Assembly (NCBI GenBank): GCA_027621615.1
Contig: JAQCBC010000007.1
Span: forward strand, 1-12,797
DNA from: a bacterium
GTDB taxonomy: Bacteria > Margulisbacteria > Marinamargulisbacteria > UBA6595
Length of the DNA stretch: 12,797 bases
Direction of reading: 5' to 3'
Under the pieces are notes generated by a model. That model had not been told where the DNA came from, did no database searches, and worked only from the letters and a program-made list of their open reading frames with translations. Of this stretch, positions 7,455-12,797 are shown piece after piece (within the stretch, counting starts at the first letter, position 1; each line of letters opens with the position of its first letter). A program made the position numbers and the translations under genes.

Positions 7455-8617
7455 TGAGACACCACCGAGCTGAACACCCCCCATTATTTATATCTGATCT
7501 CAACTACCTACTCAAACAAATTCTGGATGCCGAGCCCCTGCTATCCCAACTGGCCATTACGGGTACTATTACCCAGTATCGCCATTACGCAAAAACAGGG
7601 GCTCATTACATCACGCTATCCGATGATACTAGCACTATTCAGGCGATTGCTTTTAAGCTAGATACGGTTGACCCAATCAAGCCCGGTCAGTTAATTACCG
7701 CCATTGGTCGGCCCACATTCTACACCAAACGCGGCACCCTGCAATTTCAAATCCATGCCATCAAGCCCCTAAAGGTCAGCCCCCTAACCCAAGCCTTTGA
7801 AGCATTAAAAGCCCAATTGAATGCCGAAGGTTTGTTTGACCCGGAACGCAAAAAACCCATCCCCACCTATCCCAAGTGTATTACCCTAATTACCGCCAGT
7901 CCCTCGGCTGCATTGTCTGACTTTTTAAATTTAAAATGCCAACTGGCCCCCCATTTACATATTCAGTTAATTCCTGTGTCTGTGCAAGGCGCTGCTGCAC
8001 CCGCCGATATTGCCGCTGCCTGCCACATTGCCAATGCCCACGAGACGGACTTGGTCGTTGTCTTGCGAGGTGGCGGATCCGCCGAAGACTTGGCTGCGTT
8101 TAACGATGAGCGGGTGGTTCGTGCAATTGCCCAATGCACCGCACCCACCATGAGCGCGATTGGGCACGATATTGACGTAACCTTGGCGGACTTTGTCGCC
8201 GACCATCGGTCCGCAACACCCTCCAGCGCCATCCACACCATTGCCGCACCCTTTCAAGCGGCACGTGCCACACTCTATACCCAACTTCGCACCGCCCAGC
8301 AACATGTAACCGGTCAGCTCAATCACGCCCGCCAACGGGTGATCACGGCTTTGGATACCAGCACGCAAACCCTAACCGCCCAGACCCAGACTCTCAACCA
8401 GCGAGTCAGCCATCTGCTCGCCTTGGCCGATAGCCACAACCCACTCAAAAAACTCGCTCAAGGCTACAGCATAACACACCACAATCAACAGGCGCTGGGC
8501 TCAATCGCAACCGTGCAACCCGGCGACTCAATCACCACTCGGGTATCCGACGGAGCCATTATCAGTCAGATTCAGCAGATCCTACCAAAGCCCCCGCTAT
8601 TGCAAAACCAAGCATAA
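7451..8617 (+). CDS. xseA: Exodeoxyribonuclease VII large subunit
   Basis: A 388-residue nuclease subunit. An N-terminal OB-fold (about 10-107) is followed by the catalytic domain. Residues matching the E. coli active-site set are Asp157 (ASPSAALSDF), Arg206 (VLRGGGSAEDL), His239 and Asp242 (SAIGHDIDVTLADFVADHRSATP). The C-terminus has the usual KKLAQGYS motif. ExoVII degrades single-stranded DNA from both ends to oligonucleotides. At 388 residues it is shorter than E. coli XseA (456), mainly in the helical region (about 265-330) that carries the coiled coil to which small subunits bind. The start ATGATGA overlaps the glycosyltransferase stop. An ATG at 7454 is an equally possible start, one codon shorter. 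xseB follows after 18 bases. Confidence 0.95.
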   Translation: MMRHHRAEHPPLFISDLNYLLKQILDAEPLLSQLAITGTITQYRHYAKTGAHYITLSDDTSTIQAIAFKLDTVDPIKPGQLITAIGRPTFYTKRGTLQFQIHAIKPLKVSPLTQAFEALKAQLNAEGLFDPERKKPIPTYPKCITLITASPSAALSDFLNLKCQLAPHLHIQLIPVSVQGAAAPADIAAACHIANAHETDLVVVLRGGGSAEDLAAFNDERVVRAIAQCTAPTMSAIGHDIDVTLADFVADHRSATPSSAIHTIAAPFQAARATLYTQLRTAQQHVTGQLNHARQRVITALDTSTQTLTAQTQTLNQRVSHLLALADSHNPLKKLAQGYSITHHNQQALGSIATVQPGDSITTRVSDGAIISQIQQILPKPPLLQNQA

Positions 8618-8635
8618 AACTATAGCATTAGAAGT

Positions 8636-8830
8636 ATGAACGAGCAGTTGGAAAAACTCGATAACTGGGTCAAGCAATTGGAACAAGCCACGCCGACTGA
8701 AGCCTTGGAATTGTATGGCCAAATTGTAGCAGAATCCAAGGCGTTATTCGCACAATTAAATACTCTCAATGATACAGTCAAACACCTCACCCATGAGGCC
8801 GAGCAGATTATCCATGACAACACTCACTGA
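8636..8830 (+). CDS. xseB: Exodeoxyribonuclease VII small subunit
   Basis: A 64-residue, mostly helical protein with the XseB pattern: a first helix (NEQLEKLDNWVKQLEQ), the signature LELYGQIV matching the family's EALELYEEGV, and a second amphipathic helix. Several copies pack along the coiled coil of XseA and are needed for nuclease activity. Its place right after xseA supports the call. AGAAG precedes the ATG by only one base, too close for a normal Shine-Dalgarno sequence. A TATAGC sequence (8621-8626) ends 9 bases before the ATG and may be a weak internal promoter. The end overlaps the next gene by 17 bases. Confidence 0.87.
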   Translation: MNEQLEKLDNWVKQLEQATPTEALELYGQIVAESKALFAQLNTLNDTVKHLTHEAEQIIHDNTH

Positions 8831-9701
8831 GTTTATTTCGACTACCAAGCCACAGATTATGGCGCAGCTCGATGCGTTAACAGGCTTTAATCTAAGCGAT
8901 CATCGGAATCATTTGGCCAATGCCATCCGGCACACCTTATTAGCCCCATCCAAGTGCTTCCGGGGCTTACTCGTGTGTGCAACCCAAACCCTATTTTCAG
9001 ACGATACCACCACCATCCTACCCGTTGCCTGTGCCATTGAAATGCTGCATACCGGATCCTTAATTTACGATGATCTTCCGTGCATGGATAACGATACCCT
9101 GCGGCGTGGCAAAGCCTGTTGCCATTGCGTATTCGGGGAAGACATTACCATATTGGCCGCCTATACCCTGCAATGCTATGCGTATGAAATTTTAAATCAA
9201 CCCATGGCCGTTGAACCCAAAAACCAACTAGCAATGATGCATTTTATTAGCCAAGCCTGCGGAATTCACGGGATTGCGGGTGGCCAAACCTTGGATTTAA
9301 TTCAAGCCCGATCCCCAGAAAAAATTAGCCCCGTGGAAACCATTCACAATTTAAAAACCGGGGCAACCATTGTGGCTTGCGTATGCATACCGGCCATTTT
9401 GCATGGTGCCGATGCCCAAACACGGACAACCCTCAACCATGTTGGGAATCACTTGGGGCTATTGTTTCAAATTGTGGACGACATTTTAGATGTCACCGCC
9501 GAATCCGAAACATTGGGAAAAACGGCTAATAAGGACACCGAGCAAAACAAATTTACCTATATCTCTGAGTTGGGACTCGACGGAGCAAAAACAGAAGCCT
9601 TGCGCCAAGCTCAGTCCGCCAAAGACCACTTGGATACCCTCAATCAACCCAATAACTTGTTGTACGGCTTTATTGATTGGGCGCAAACGCGGATCCATTA
9701 A
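8814..9701 (+). CDS. Short-chain polyprenyl diphosphate synthase, probably GGPP-type
   Basis: A 295-residue trans-isoprenyl diphosphate synthase that extends an allylic diphosphate with IPP. The first Asp-rich motif is DDLPCMDNDTLRRGK (Asp86, Asp87, Asp92), the bacterial/plant type with two extra residues. The second is VDDILDVTAES (Asp222, Asp223, Asp226). GGQTLDL and LKTGA with Lys181 are also present. The residue five before the first motif is Gly81, where farnesyl synthases such as E. coli IspA have Tyr. Absence of that bulky stop favours a product longer than FPP. The usual GGKRxRP near residue 46 reads SKCFRG, losing the first Arg and the Pro. The position after xseB matches ispA in many bacteria. 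I chose ATG 8814 over the in-frame 8769 because it gives the normal N-terminus; it overlaps xseB by 17 bases. Confidence 0.88.
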   Translation: MTTLTEFISTTKPQIMAQLDALTGFNLSDHRNHLANAIRHTLLAPSKCFRGLLVCATQTLFSDDTTTILPVACAIEMLHTGSLIYDDLPCMDNDTLRRGKACCHCVFGEDITILAAYTLQCYAYEILNQPMAVEPKNQLAMMHFISQACGIHGIAGGQTLDLIQARSPEKISPVETIHNLKTGATIVACVCIPAILHGADAQTRTTLNHVGNHLGLLFQIVDDILDVTAESETLGKTANKDTEQNKFTYISELGLDGAKTEALRQAQSAKDHLDTLNQPNNLLYGFIDWAQTRIH

Positions 9702-10532
9702 ATGTGGGCCGATATTTTACACGAAGACTGCCCCAATGAGGATGTATCTGCAGCCTGTTTAGGCCTAACCGACGCCCCCGTTACCGCCCAGATTATCAGT
9801 AAAGATTCGGGTATTTTTTTTGGTAGCGATCTTATTCACCATCTAATTGCTGCTGGCCAACAGCCCGTGAGCACCACCCTGCATTGCCAGGATGGCGACG
9901 CCCTAAGTCCTGGGCAATTAATTCTGACCCTATCGGGCTCCGCTCGAATGATCCTGAAACTGGAGCGCCCGTTGCTCAACTGTTTGCAACACTTATCCGG
10001 AGTTGCATCCATTACCCATCAATTTGTTTGCGCCTTGGGCAACCCCGCTATCGCCATTGTGGATACTCGAAAAACAACCCCCTTGTGGCGAGAATGGGAA
10101 AAAAAAGCTGTGGTAGCTGGCGGCGGGCAGAATCATCGGATGAACTTATCGGACATGATTTTGATTAAAGAAAATCACATTCAGAGTTTTGCGCACTTAA
10201 ATAACAACCAAACCCTCGCCGATTGCATGGCCCAAGCCAAGGCCAACTACCCCAATCACCGCATCGAAATTGAAGTGGACAACCCGGATCGCCTCACCGA
10301 CTGGGATTTAAGTGACGCTGATATTATTATGTTTGATAATTTTAAATTTCATGAACTCCAAACAGCCAGTGCCTACTGTCGCGAGCACTATCCCAAAGCC
10401 TTGCTAGAAGTATCCGGAACGGTCACACTGGATACTGTGCACCAGTATTCTGAACTCCCCATTGACCGCATTGCAATTGGGCGCCTGACCCATTCGGTGC
10501 CAGCCATTGATATGAGTTTACTGGTCCAATGA
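9702..10532 (+). CDS. nadC: Nicotinate-nucleotide pyrophosphorylase (quinolinate phosphoribosyltransferase)
   Basis: A 276-residue cytosolic enzyme that joins quinolinate to PRPP, giving nicotinate mononucleotide, CO2 and PPi in de novo NAD synthesis. Diagnostic blocks are ERPLLNCLQHLSGVAS (from about 88), VDTRKTTPLWREWEKKAVVAGGG (120-142), NHRMNLSDMILIKENH with His145, Arg146 and Lys156, EIEVDNPDRL, FDNF, and the C-terminal LEVSGTVTL...IGRLTHSVPAIDMSL. Length and motifs are normal. The ATG follows directly after the TAA of the prenyl synthase with no gap and no clear Shine-Dalgarno sequence, suggesting translational reinitiation. The stop overlaps the next gene by ATGA. nadA and nadB are not in the window. 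Confidence 0.96.
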   Translation: MWADILHEDCPNEDVSAACLGLTDAPVTAQIISKDSGIFFGSDLIHHLIAAGQQPVSTTLHCQDGDALSPGQLILTLSGSARMILKLERPLLNCLQHLSGVASITHQFVCALGNPAIAIVDTRKTTPLWREWEKKAVVAGGGQNHRMNLSDMILIKENHIQSFAHLNNNQTLADCMAQAKANYPNHRIEIEVDNPDRLTDWDLSDADIIMFDNFKFHELQTASAYCREHYPKALLEVSGTVTLDTVHQYSELPIDRIAIGRLTHSVPAIDMSLLVQ

Positions 10533-11158
10533 TTGAGGTAAACGCCACAACGCCCTATGCCGATTTGGATTACCCCGCGCTTGCTGAGACCTGTCGATCC
10601 TGTCAAGGCTGTGCCTTGGCCGAAACCCGTACCCACGTAGTGGTTGGAACCGGCCCGGTTCCGTGCAATTTGATGATTATTGGTGAAGGACCGGGCGCCA
10701 AAGAAGATGAACAAGGCCTACCCTTTGTTGGACGATCCGGCCAATTATTAACCAAAATTTTAGAGTCTGTCTCCATTAACCGTGAATCCGACGTCTACAT
10801 CACCAACATCGTTAAATGCCGACCGCCTCAGAATCGGGACCCTAAGGCTGATGAAGTAGCGGCCTGCAAGCCCTACTTAATCCGGCAAATCCAATTGGTT
10901 CAACCCAAAATTTTATTGGTGCTCGGTGCGCCAGCATTAAAAACCGTTCTGGAAGAAACAAAACCCATATCCAAAGTCCGGGGGTCGTGGTACCAAACAC
11001 CGGTAGACTACATGGAGGATAATTTATATATCATGCCGCTCTTTCATCCCTCGTATTTGCTACGCAACGATAGCCGAGAAAAAGGCAGCCCCAAATGGCT
11101 CACCTGGCAGGATTTAAAAGAAGTCAAAGCGGCTTTGTCATTTTACGAAATCAGCTAA
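10529..11158 (+). CDS. Family-4 uracil-DNA glycosylase, iron-sulfur type
   Basis: A 209-residue enzyme that removes uracil from DNA for base-excision repair. Motif A, GEGPGAKEDEQGLPFVG, starts at residue 52 and is of the family-4 GE(A/G)PG type. Motif B, HPSYLLR, contains His173. Four cysteines match the 4Fe-4S ligand pattern of the family: Cys25 and Cys28 (CxxCxLxxTR) and Cys97 and Cys113 (VKCRPPQNRDP...ACKPYL, 16 apart). Older annotations call such proteins phage SPO1 DNA polymerase-related. Cys22 and Cys46 are extra. The start ATG overlaps the nadC stop (ATGA), without a Shine-Dalgarno sequence. It is a single-domain protein of normal length. Confidence 0.93.
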   Translation: MIEVNATTPYADLDYPALAETCRSCQGCALAETRTHVVVGTGPVPCNLMIIGEGPGAKEDEQGLPFVGRSGQLLTKILESVSINRESDVYITNIVKCRPPQNRDPKADEVAACKPYLIRQIQLVQPKILLVLGAPALKTVLEETKPISKVRGSWYQTPVDYMEDNLYIMPLFHPSYLLRNDSREKGSPKWLTWQDLKEVKAALSFYEIS

Positions 11159-11160
11159 AG

Positions 11161-11197
11161 TGGACAACACCCACTGAATACACCTACACTGATAGTT
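11161..11197 (+). promoter_or_regulatory. Putative leaderless promoter before the M15-like gene
   Basis: TGGACA (11161-11166) is followed by an 18-base spacer and TACACT (11185-11190), then 7 bases to the ATG at 11198. This is the same close -10-to-ATG spacing seen before rpmG and before the gene at 4318. There is no Shine-Dalgarno sequence. A short AGTGG/CCACT inverted repeat (11159-11175) overlaps the -35 box and could be chance. If real, the promoter would give the last two genes independent expression. Confidence 0.4.
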
Positions 11198-11782
11198 ATG
11201 ACAGAACAGGAACGGCCCAAAAAAAAACGTCCTCGATACCCGAAGAACAAAAAAAACAACCCCCAAGCACCCGCCCCACACCACACCACAACCGATAGCA
11301 ACACCCCCAAACGTGGCCGACGACGCCGAAAGCGAAGCCGGGGTGGTGGCAAGCGCATTTCGGACCACTTTGCTGTCAAAGACTTTGCGTGTAAAACACC
11401 CGGTTGCACATCCAAAAAGAAGGTAAAAGTCAGCTTGGGCCTCATTGGTGGGCTTGAGCTGCTTCGCGAGCGCAGTCAAAAACACATTCATATTATTAAA
11501 GGTTATGAATGCGAGACCCATGTCCAAAAATCCATTTATAAAAATTATCACCCCACGGGTATTGCTGCTGAAATTCAAATTGACACTCTAAGCCCCGTGG
11601 ATGTATTTAAGCTTGCCGAAACCATCGATGAGTTTTTAGGCATCGGCCTGCAGTTGGACACCCAAACCGTGTATGTGGATACGCGAAAAGAAAACCCACA
11701 AAAATGGGTCACCAACGATGGGGTTCGAACCGATATCACGGAGCATAATCGCCACCAGTGGTTGGATGAACCCAGCGCTTGA
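11198..11782 (+). CDS. M15A-peptidase-like protein with degenerate metal site and basic N-terminal tail
   Basis: A 194-residue protein without a signal peptide. Residues 1-53 form a low-complexity, strongly basic tail with PKKKRPR, PKNKKNN and KRGRRRRKRSRGGGKR. Residues 56-172 follow the layout of the M15A (D-Ala-D-Ala-type) peptidase fold: HFAVKDFACK...GC, then LGLIGGLELLRERSQKHIHIIKGY, NYHPTGIAAEIQI and a final VYVDTR. Against the canonical SGYRS, SxHxxGxAAD and VHVD, the first metal His is kept (His118), the Asp is Glu125, the last His is Tyr159, and the Arg after GY is absent. It may thus be an inactive binding protein or use an altered metal site. The tail suggests nucleic-acid binding in the cytoplasm. 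The start is the only Met in the protein. It overlaps xerC by 17 bases. Family assignment is by eye. Confidence 0.6.
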   Translation: MTEQERPKKKRPRYPKNKKNNPQAPAPHHTTTDSNTPKRGRRRRKRSRGGGKRISDHFAVKDFACKTPGCTSKKKVKVSLGLIGGLELLRERSQKHIHIIKGYECETHVQKSIYKNYHPTGIAAEIQIDTLSPVDVFKLAETIDEFLGIGLQLDTQTVYVDTRKENPQKWVTNDGVRTDITEHNRHQWLDEPSA

Positions 11783-12611
11783 TGCCTTTGTGCATCATTT
11801 GCGGCATCACCGCATGTGTGCCCCCCACACCATCGACAATTATCAGCGCGATATTCATCGATTTTGTCAATTTTACCCCAATCGCCCCCCCGATACCATT
11901 ACCTTAGCCGAAGCCAAGCACTATATTCATGCCTGTCATGCGACTGGCTTAGGGTCCCGGTCTCTACGGCGGCATCTGGCCAGTTTGCGTGCCTTTTGGC
12001 TGTTTTTAGCCATTACGCCGTGTGTTTGGGATGGGATTCCATCGCCCAAATTTCAATCCGCCTTGCCCACCGTGCTGGCACCCCACACAATGCATGCCCT
12101 ACTGGATCAGTTTCCAGACTCGCCCCTGGGCATTCGCAACCGTGCCGTGTGCGAATTATTGTATGCCTCGGGGATCCGAGTTTCGGAGCTGGTCCAGGCA
12201 AAACTAACGGATTTGAATCTAGACGAGCGTGGCCTCCGAGTTCTGGGTAAAGGCAGCAAGCAGCGCCTGGTTTTTTTTGATGATCGGGCCCATCGTCATC
12301 TGATTCACTACCTGCAAGAAGTTCGAATGCACTGGAAAGCACCAACGCCCCATGTATTTGTTACCAAGCAAGGGAGCCCCCTGCAAGTCCGCAGTGTTCA
12401 ACGCATGGTCCAAGCGATGGCGACCCCCAGCGGGCATCGCTTAACCCCGCATACATTTCGGCATTCGTTTGCCACACGATTGCTGAATAATGGGGCCGAC
12501 TTGCGGATGATCCAACACCTGCTGGGGCACGAAAACCTAACCACCACAGAAATCTATACCCATGTGTCTACCACCGAGCTGAAGAAACTGTATCATGCCG
12601 CGTTTGTTTAA
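11766..12611 (+). CDS. xerC: Site-specific tyrosine recombinase XerC-like
   Basis: A 281-residue tyrosine recombinase. The N-terminal SAM-like core-binding domain (about 1-88) has HTIDNYQRDIHRF and GSRSLRRHLASLRAFWLFL. The catalytic domain contains the full active-site set: Arg138 (SGIRVSEL), Lys162 (GKGSKQR), His229 and Arg232 (PHTFRHSFATRLL), His255 (LLGHENL) and nucleophile Tyr264 (TEIYTHV). Length and overall pattern fit the chromosome-dimer-resolving XerC/XerD pair acting at dif. The N-terminal pattern favours XerC over XerD, but the distinction is not firm. I chose ATG 11766 because the in-frame ATG at 11673 would add 31 residues translated out of frame from the preceding gene and unlike Xer. 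It overlaps that gene by 17 bases without a Shine-Dalgarno sequence. Confidence 0.9.
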   Translation: MNPALDAFVHHLRHHRMCAPHTIDNYQRDIHRFCQFYPNRPPDTITLAEAKHYIHACHATGLGSRSLRRHLASLRAFWLFLAITPCVWDGIPSPKFQSALPTVLAPHTMHALLDQFPDSPLGIRNRAVCELLYASGIRVSELVQAKLTDLNLDERGLRVLGKGSKQRLVFFDDRAHRHLIHYLQEVRMHWKAPTPHVFVTKQGSPLQVRSVQRMVQAMATPSGHRLTPHTFRHSFATRLLNNGADLRMIQHLLGHENLTTTEIYTHVSTTELKKLYHAAFV

Positions 12612-12627
12612 ATAAAAATGACAAGCG

Positions 12628-12797
12628 TTACCGTAGATTGCTATTTAATCTATTGTTGAGTGCACGAGCATTAGCTCTACCACCCTTAACTGTAACTTCA
12701 ATCGATTTAACACCTCCTGAGGAACCCGAAACTTGCTGAAGTTCGACATAAGCTGTCGAACTTATTAAAAATTCCCCTAGAAGAAAACAGGCCGCTT
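12628..12797 (-). CDS. Possible C-terminal end of an unidentified protein, partial
   Basis: On the minus strand one frame is open from the window edge for 55 codons to a TAA (complement of 12628-12630). It reads AACFLLGEFLISSTAYVE, a hydrophobic stretch, then VSGSSGGVKSIEVTVKGG and ends RANARALNNRLNSNLR. I do not recognise a family. Its G/T-rich codons (GGT, GTT, GCT) resemble those of the other minus-strand genes here and fit the strand bias of the region. A plus-strand frame over the same bases is also open for about 40 codons, so the evidence for coding is weak. It would be convergent with xerC, 16 bases away. Confidence 0.3.
   Translation of the reverse strand, partial: AACFLLGEFLISSTAYVELQQVSGSSGGVKSIEVTVKGGRANARALNNRLNSNLR
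12739..12763. repeat. Perfect inverted repeat, 10-base arms with 5-base spacer
   Basis: AAGTTCGACA (12739-12748) and TGTCGAACTT (12754-12763) are exact reverse complements around TAAGC. Neither strand has a following T-run, so it is not an intrinsic terminator. It lies 127 bases after xerC. It could be an operator-like protein site, an RNA stem, or part of a recombination site. It does not match the dif consensus (11-base arms, 6-base centre with TTATGTTAAAT-type arm). Confidence 0.6.

Larger units (their letters stand above)
12612..12797. other. End region without a recognised gene; several small inverted repeats
   Basis: After xerC the sequence holds no gene I recognise. It contains three inverted repeats: TAGATT/AATCTA (12634-12639 with 12646-12651), GAGC/GCTC (12666-12669 with 12674-12677) and a perfect 10-base pair repeat at 12739-12763. 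None is followed by a T-tract, so no terminator is called. Either a minus-strand protein end or a structured RNA could explain it. I see no match to tmRNA, RNase P RNA, SRP RNA or tRNA consensus parts. Confidence 0.4.

Noticed and set aside
7967..8368. 133-codon minus-strand open frame within xseA
   Set aside because: Shadow of xseA, whose catalytic motifs on the plus strand are unambiguous.
8769..8813. Earlier ATG for the prenyl synthase
   Set aside because: It would lie deep within xseB and add 15 residues without family similarity; ATG 8814 gives the normal N-terminus.
11138..11578. 146-codon minus-strand open frame opposite the M15-like gene
   Set aside because: It is a shadow of the plus-strand gene with low-complexity Cys/Gly/Phe content caused by the Lys/Arg/Pro-rich tail codons; no recognisable motif.
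11673..11765. Earlier ATG for xerC
   Set aside because: The extra 31 residues are an out-of-frame reading of the M15-like gene and do not resemble Xer N-termini.
12013..12345. 110-codon minus-strand open frame within xerC
   Set aside because: Shadow of the recombinase frame, with no domain signature.
12739..12763. Chromosomal dif site
   Set aside because: Arm length, 5-base centre and sequence do not match the 28-base dif consensus; kept only as an inverted repeat of unknown role.
12628..12797. tmRNA on the minus strand (GGGG followed by GTTCGAC)
   Set aside because: The GTTCGAC is buried in a perfect hairpin, spacing from GGGG is off, no tag peptide ending like LAA is found and no acceptor arm is visible.

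Overview
The window is about 12.8 kb of a compact bacterial chromosome made almost entirely of housekeeping genes. The product set points to a Gram-negative-type bacterium: an endonuclease-type MutL, a cysteine-free L33, an ArnT/GT39-type membrane glycosyltransferase, NadC, an iron-sulfur family-4 uracil-DNA glycosylase and a Xer recombinase. I cannot name the phylum from this sequence alone. No transposase, phage structural gene, CRISPR array, rRNA or tRNA is visible.

Layout. (1) 1-2210: the 3' part of mutL runs in from the left edge and is coupled by an ATGA overlap to hemC. (2) 2217-2659: two genes on the minus strand, a SemiSWEET sugar transporter and rpmG, convergent with hemC and separated from it by 6 bases. 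(3) 2660-4181: a short divergent intergenic region, then pepA, the only gene here with a clear Shine-Dalgarno sequence. (4) 4318-12611: nine genes on the plus strand with small gaps or overlaps, probably one long operon or a string of overlapping units: UGM/HemY-like flavoprotein, membrane glycosyltransferase, xseA, xseB, ispA-like prenyl synthase, nadC, family-4 udg, a degenerate M15-like protein with a very basic tail, and xerC. (5) 12612-12797: no gene I can name. It holds a 55-codon minus-strand open frame running off the edge and three small inverted repeats, one perfect.

How the genes work together. DNA maintenance dominates (MutL, ExoVII, UDG4, XerC). With it come cofactor and isoprenoid synthesis (HemC, NadC, prenyl synthase), peptide turnover (PepA) and an envelope glycan pair (flavoprotein plus polyprenyl-phosphate-dependent glycosyltransferase). 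The prenyl synthase could plausibly feed the lipid-carrier pool used by the glycosyltransferase.

The most distinctive signal is how genes start. Genes not coupled to an upstream gene mostly have a sigma70-like -10 box only 7-9 bases before the ATG, which predicts leaderless mRNAs. Coupled genes start in ATGA or 17-base overlaps without Shine-Dalgarno sequences. The other notable item is the M15-fold protein with altered metal-ligand positions and an Arg/Lys-rich tail directly upstream of xerC. I found no complete new multi-gene system.
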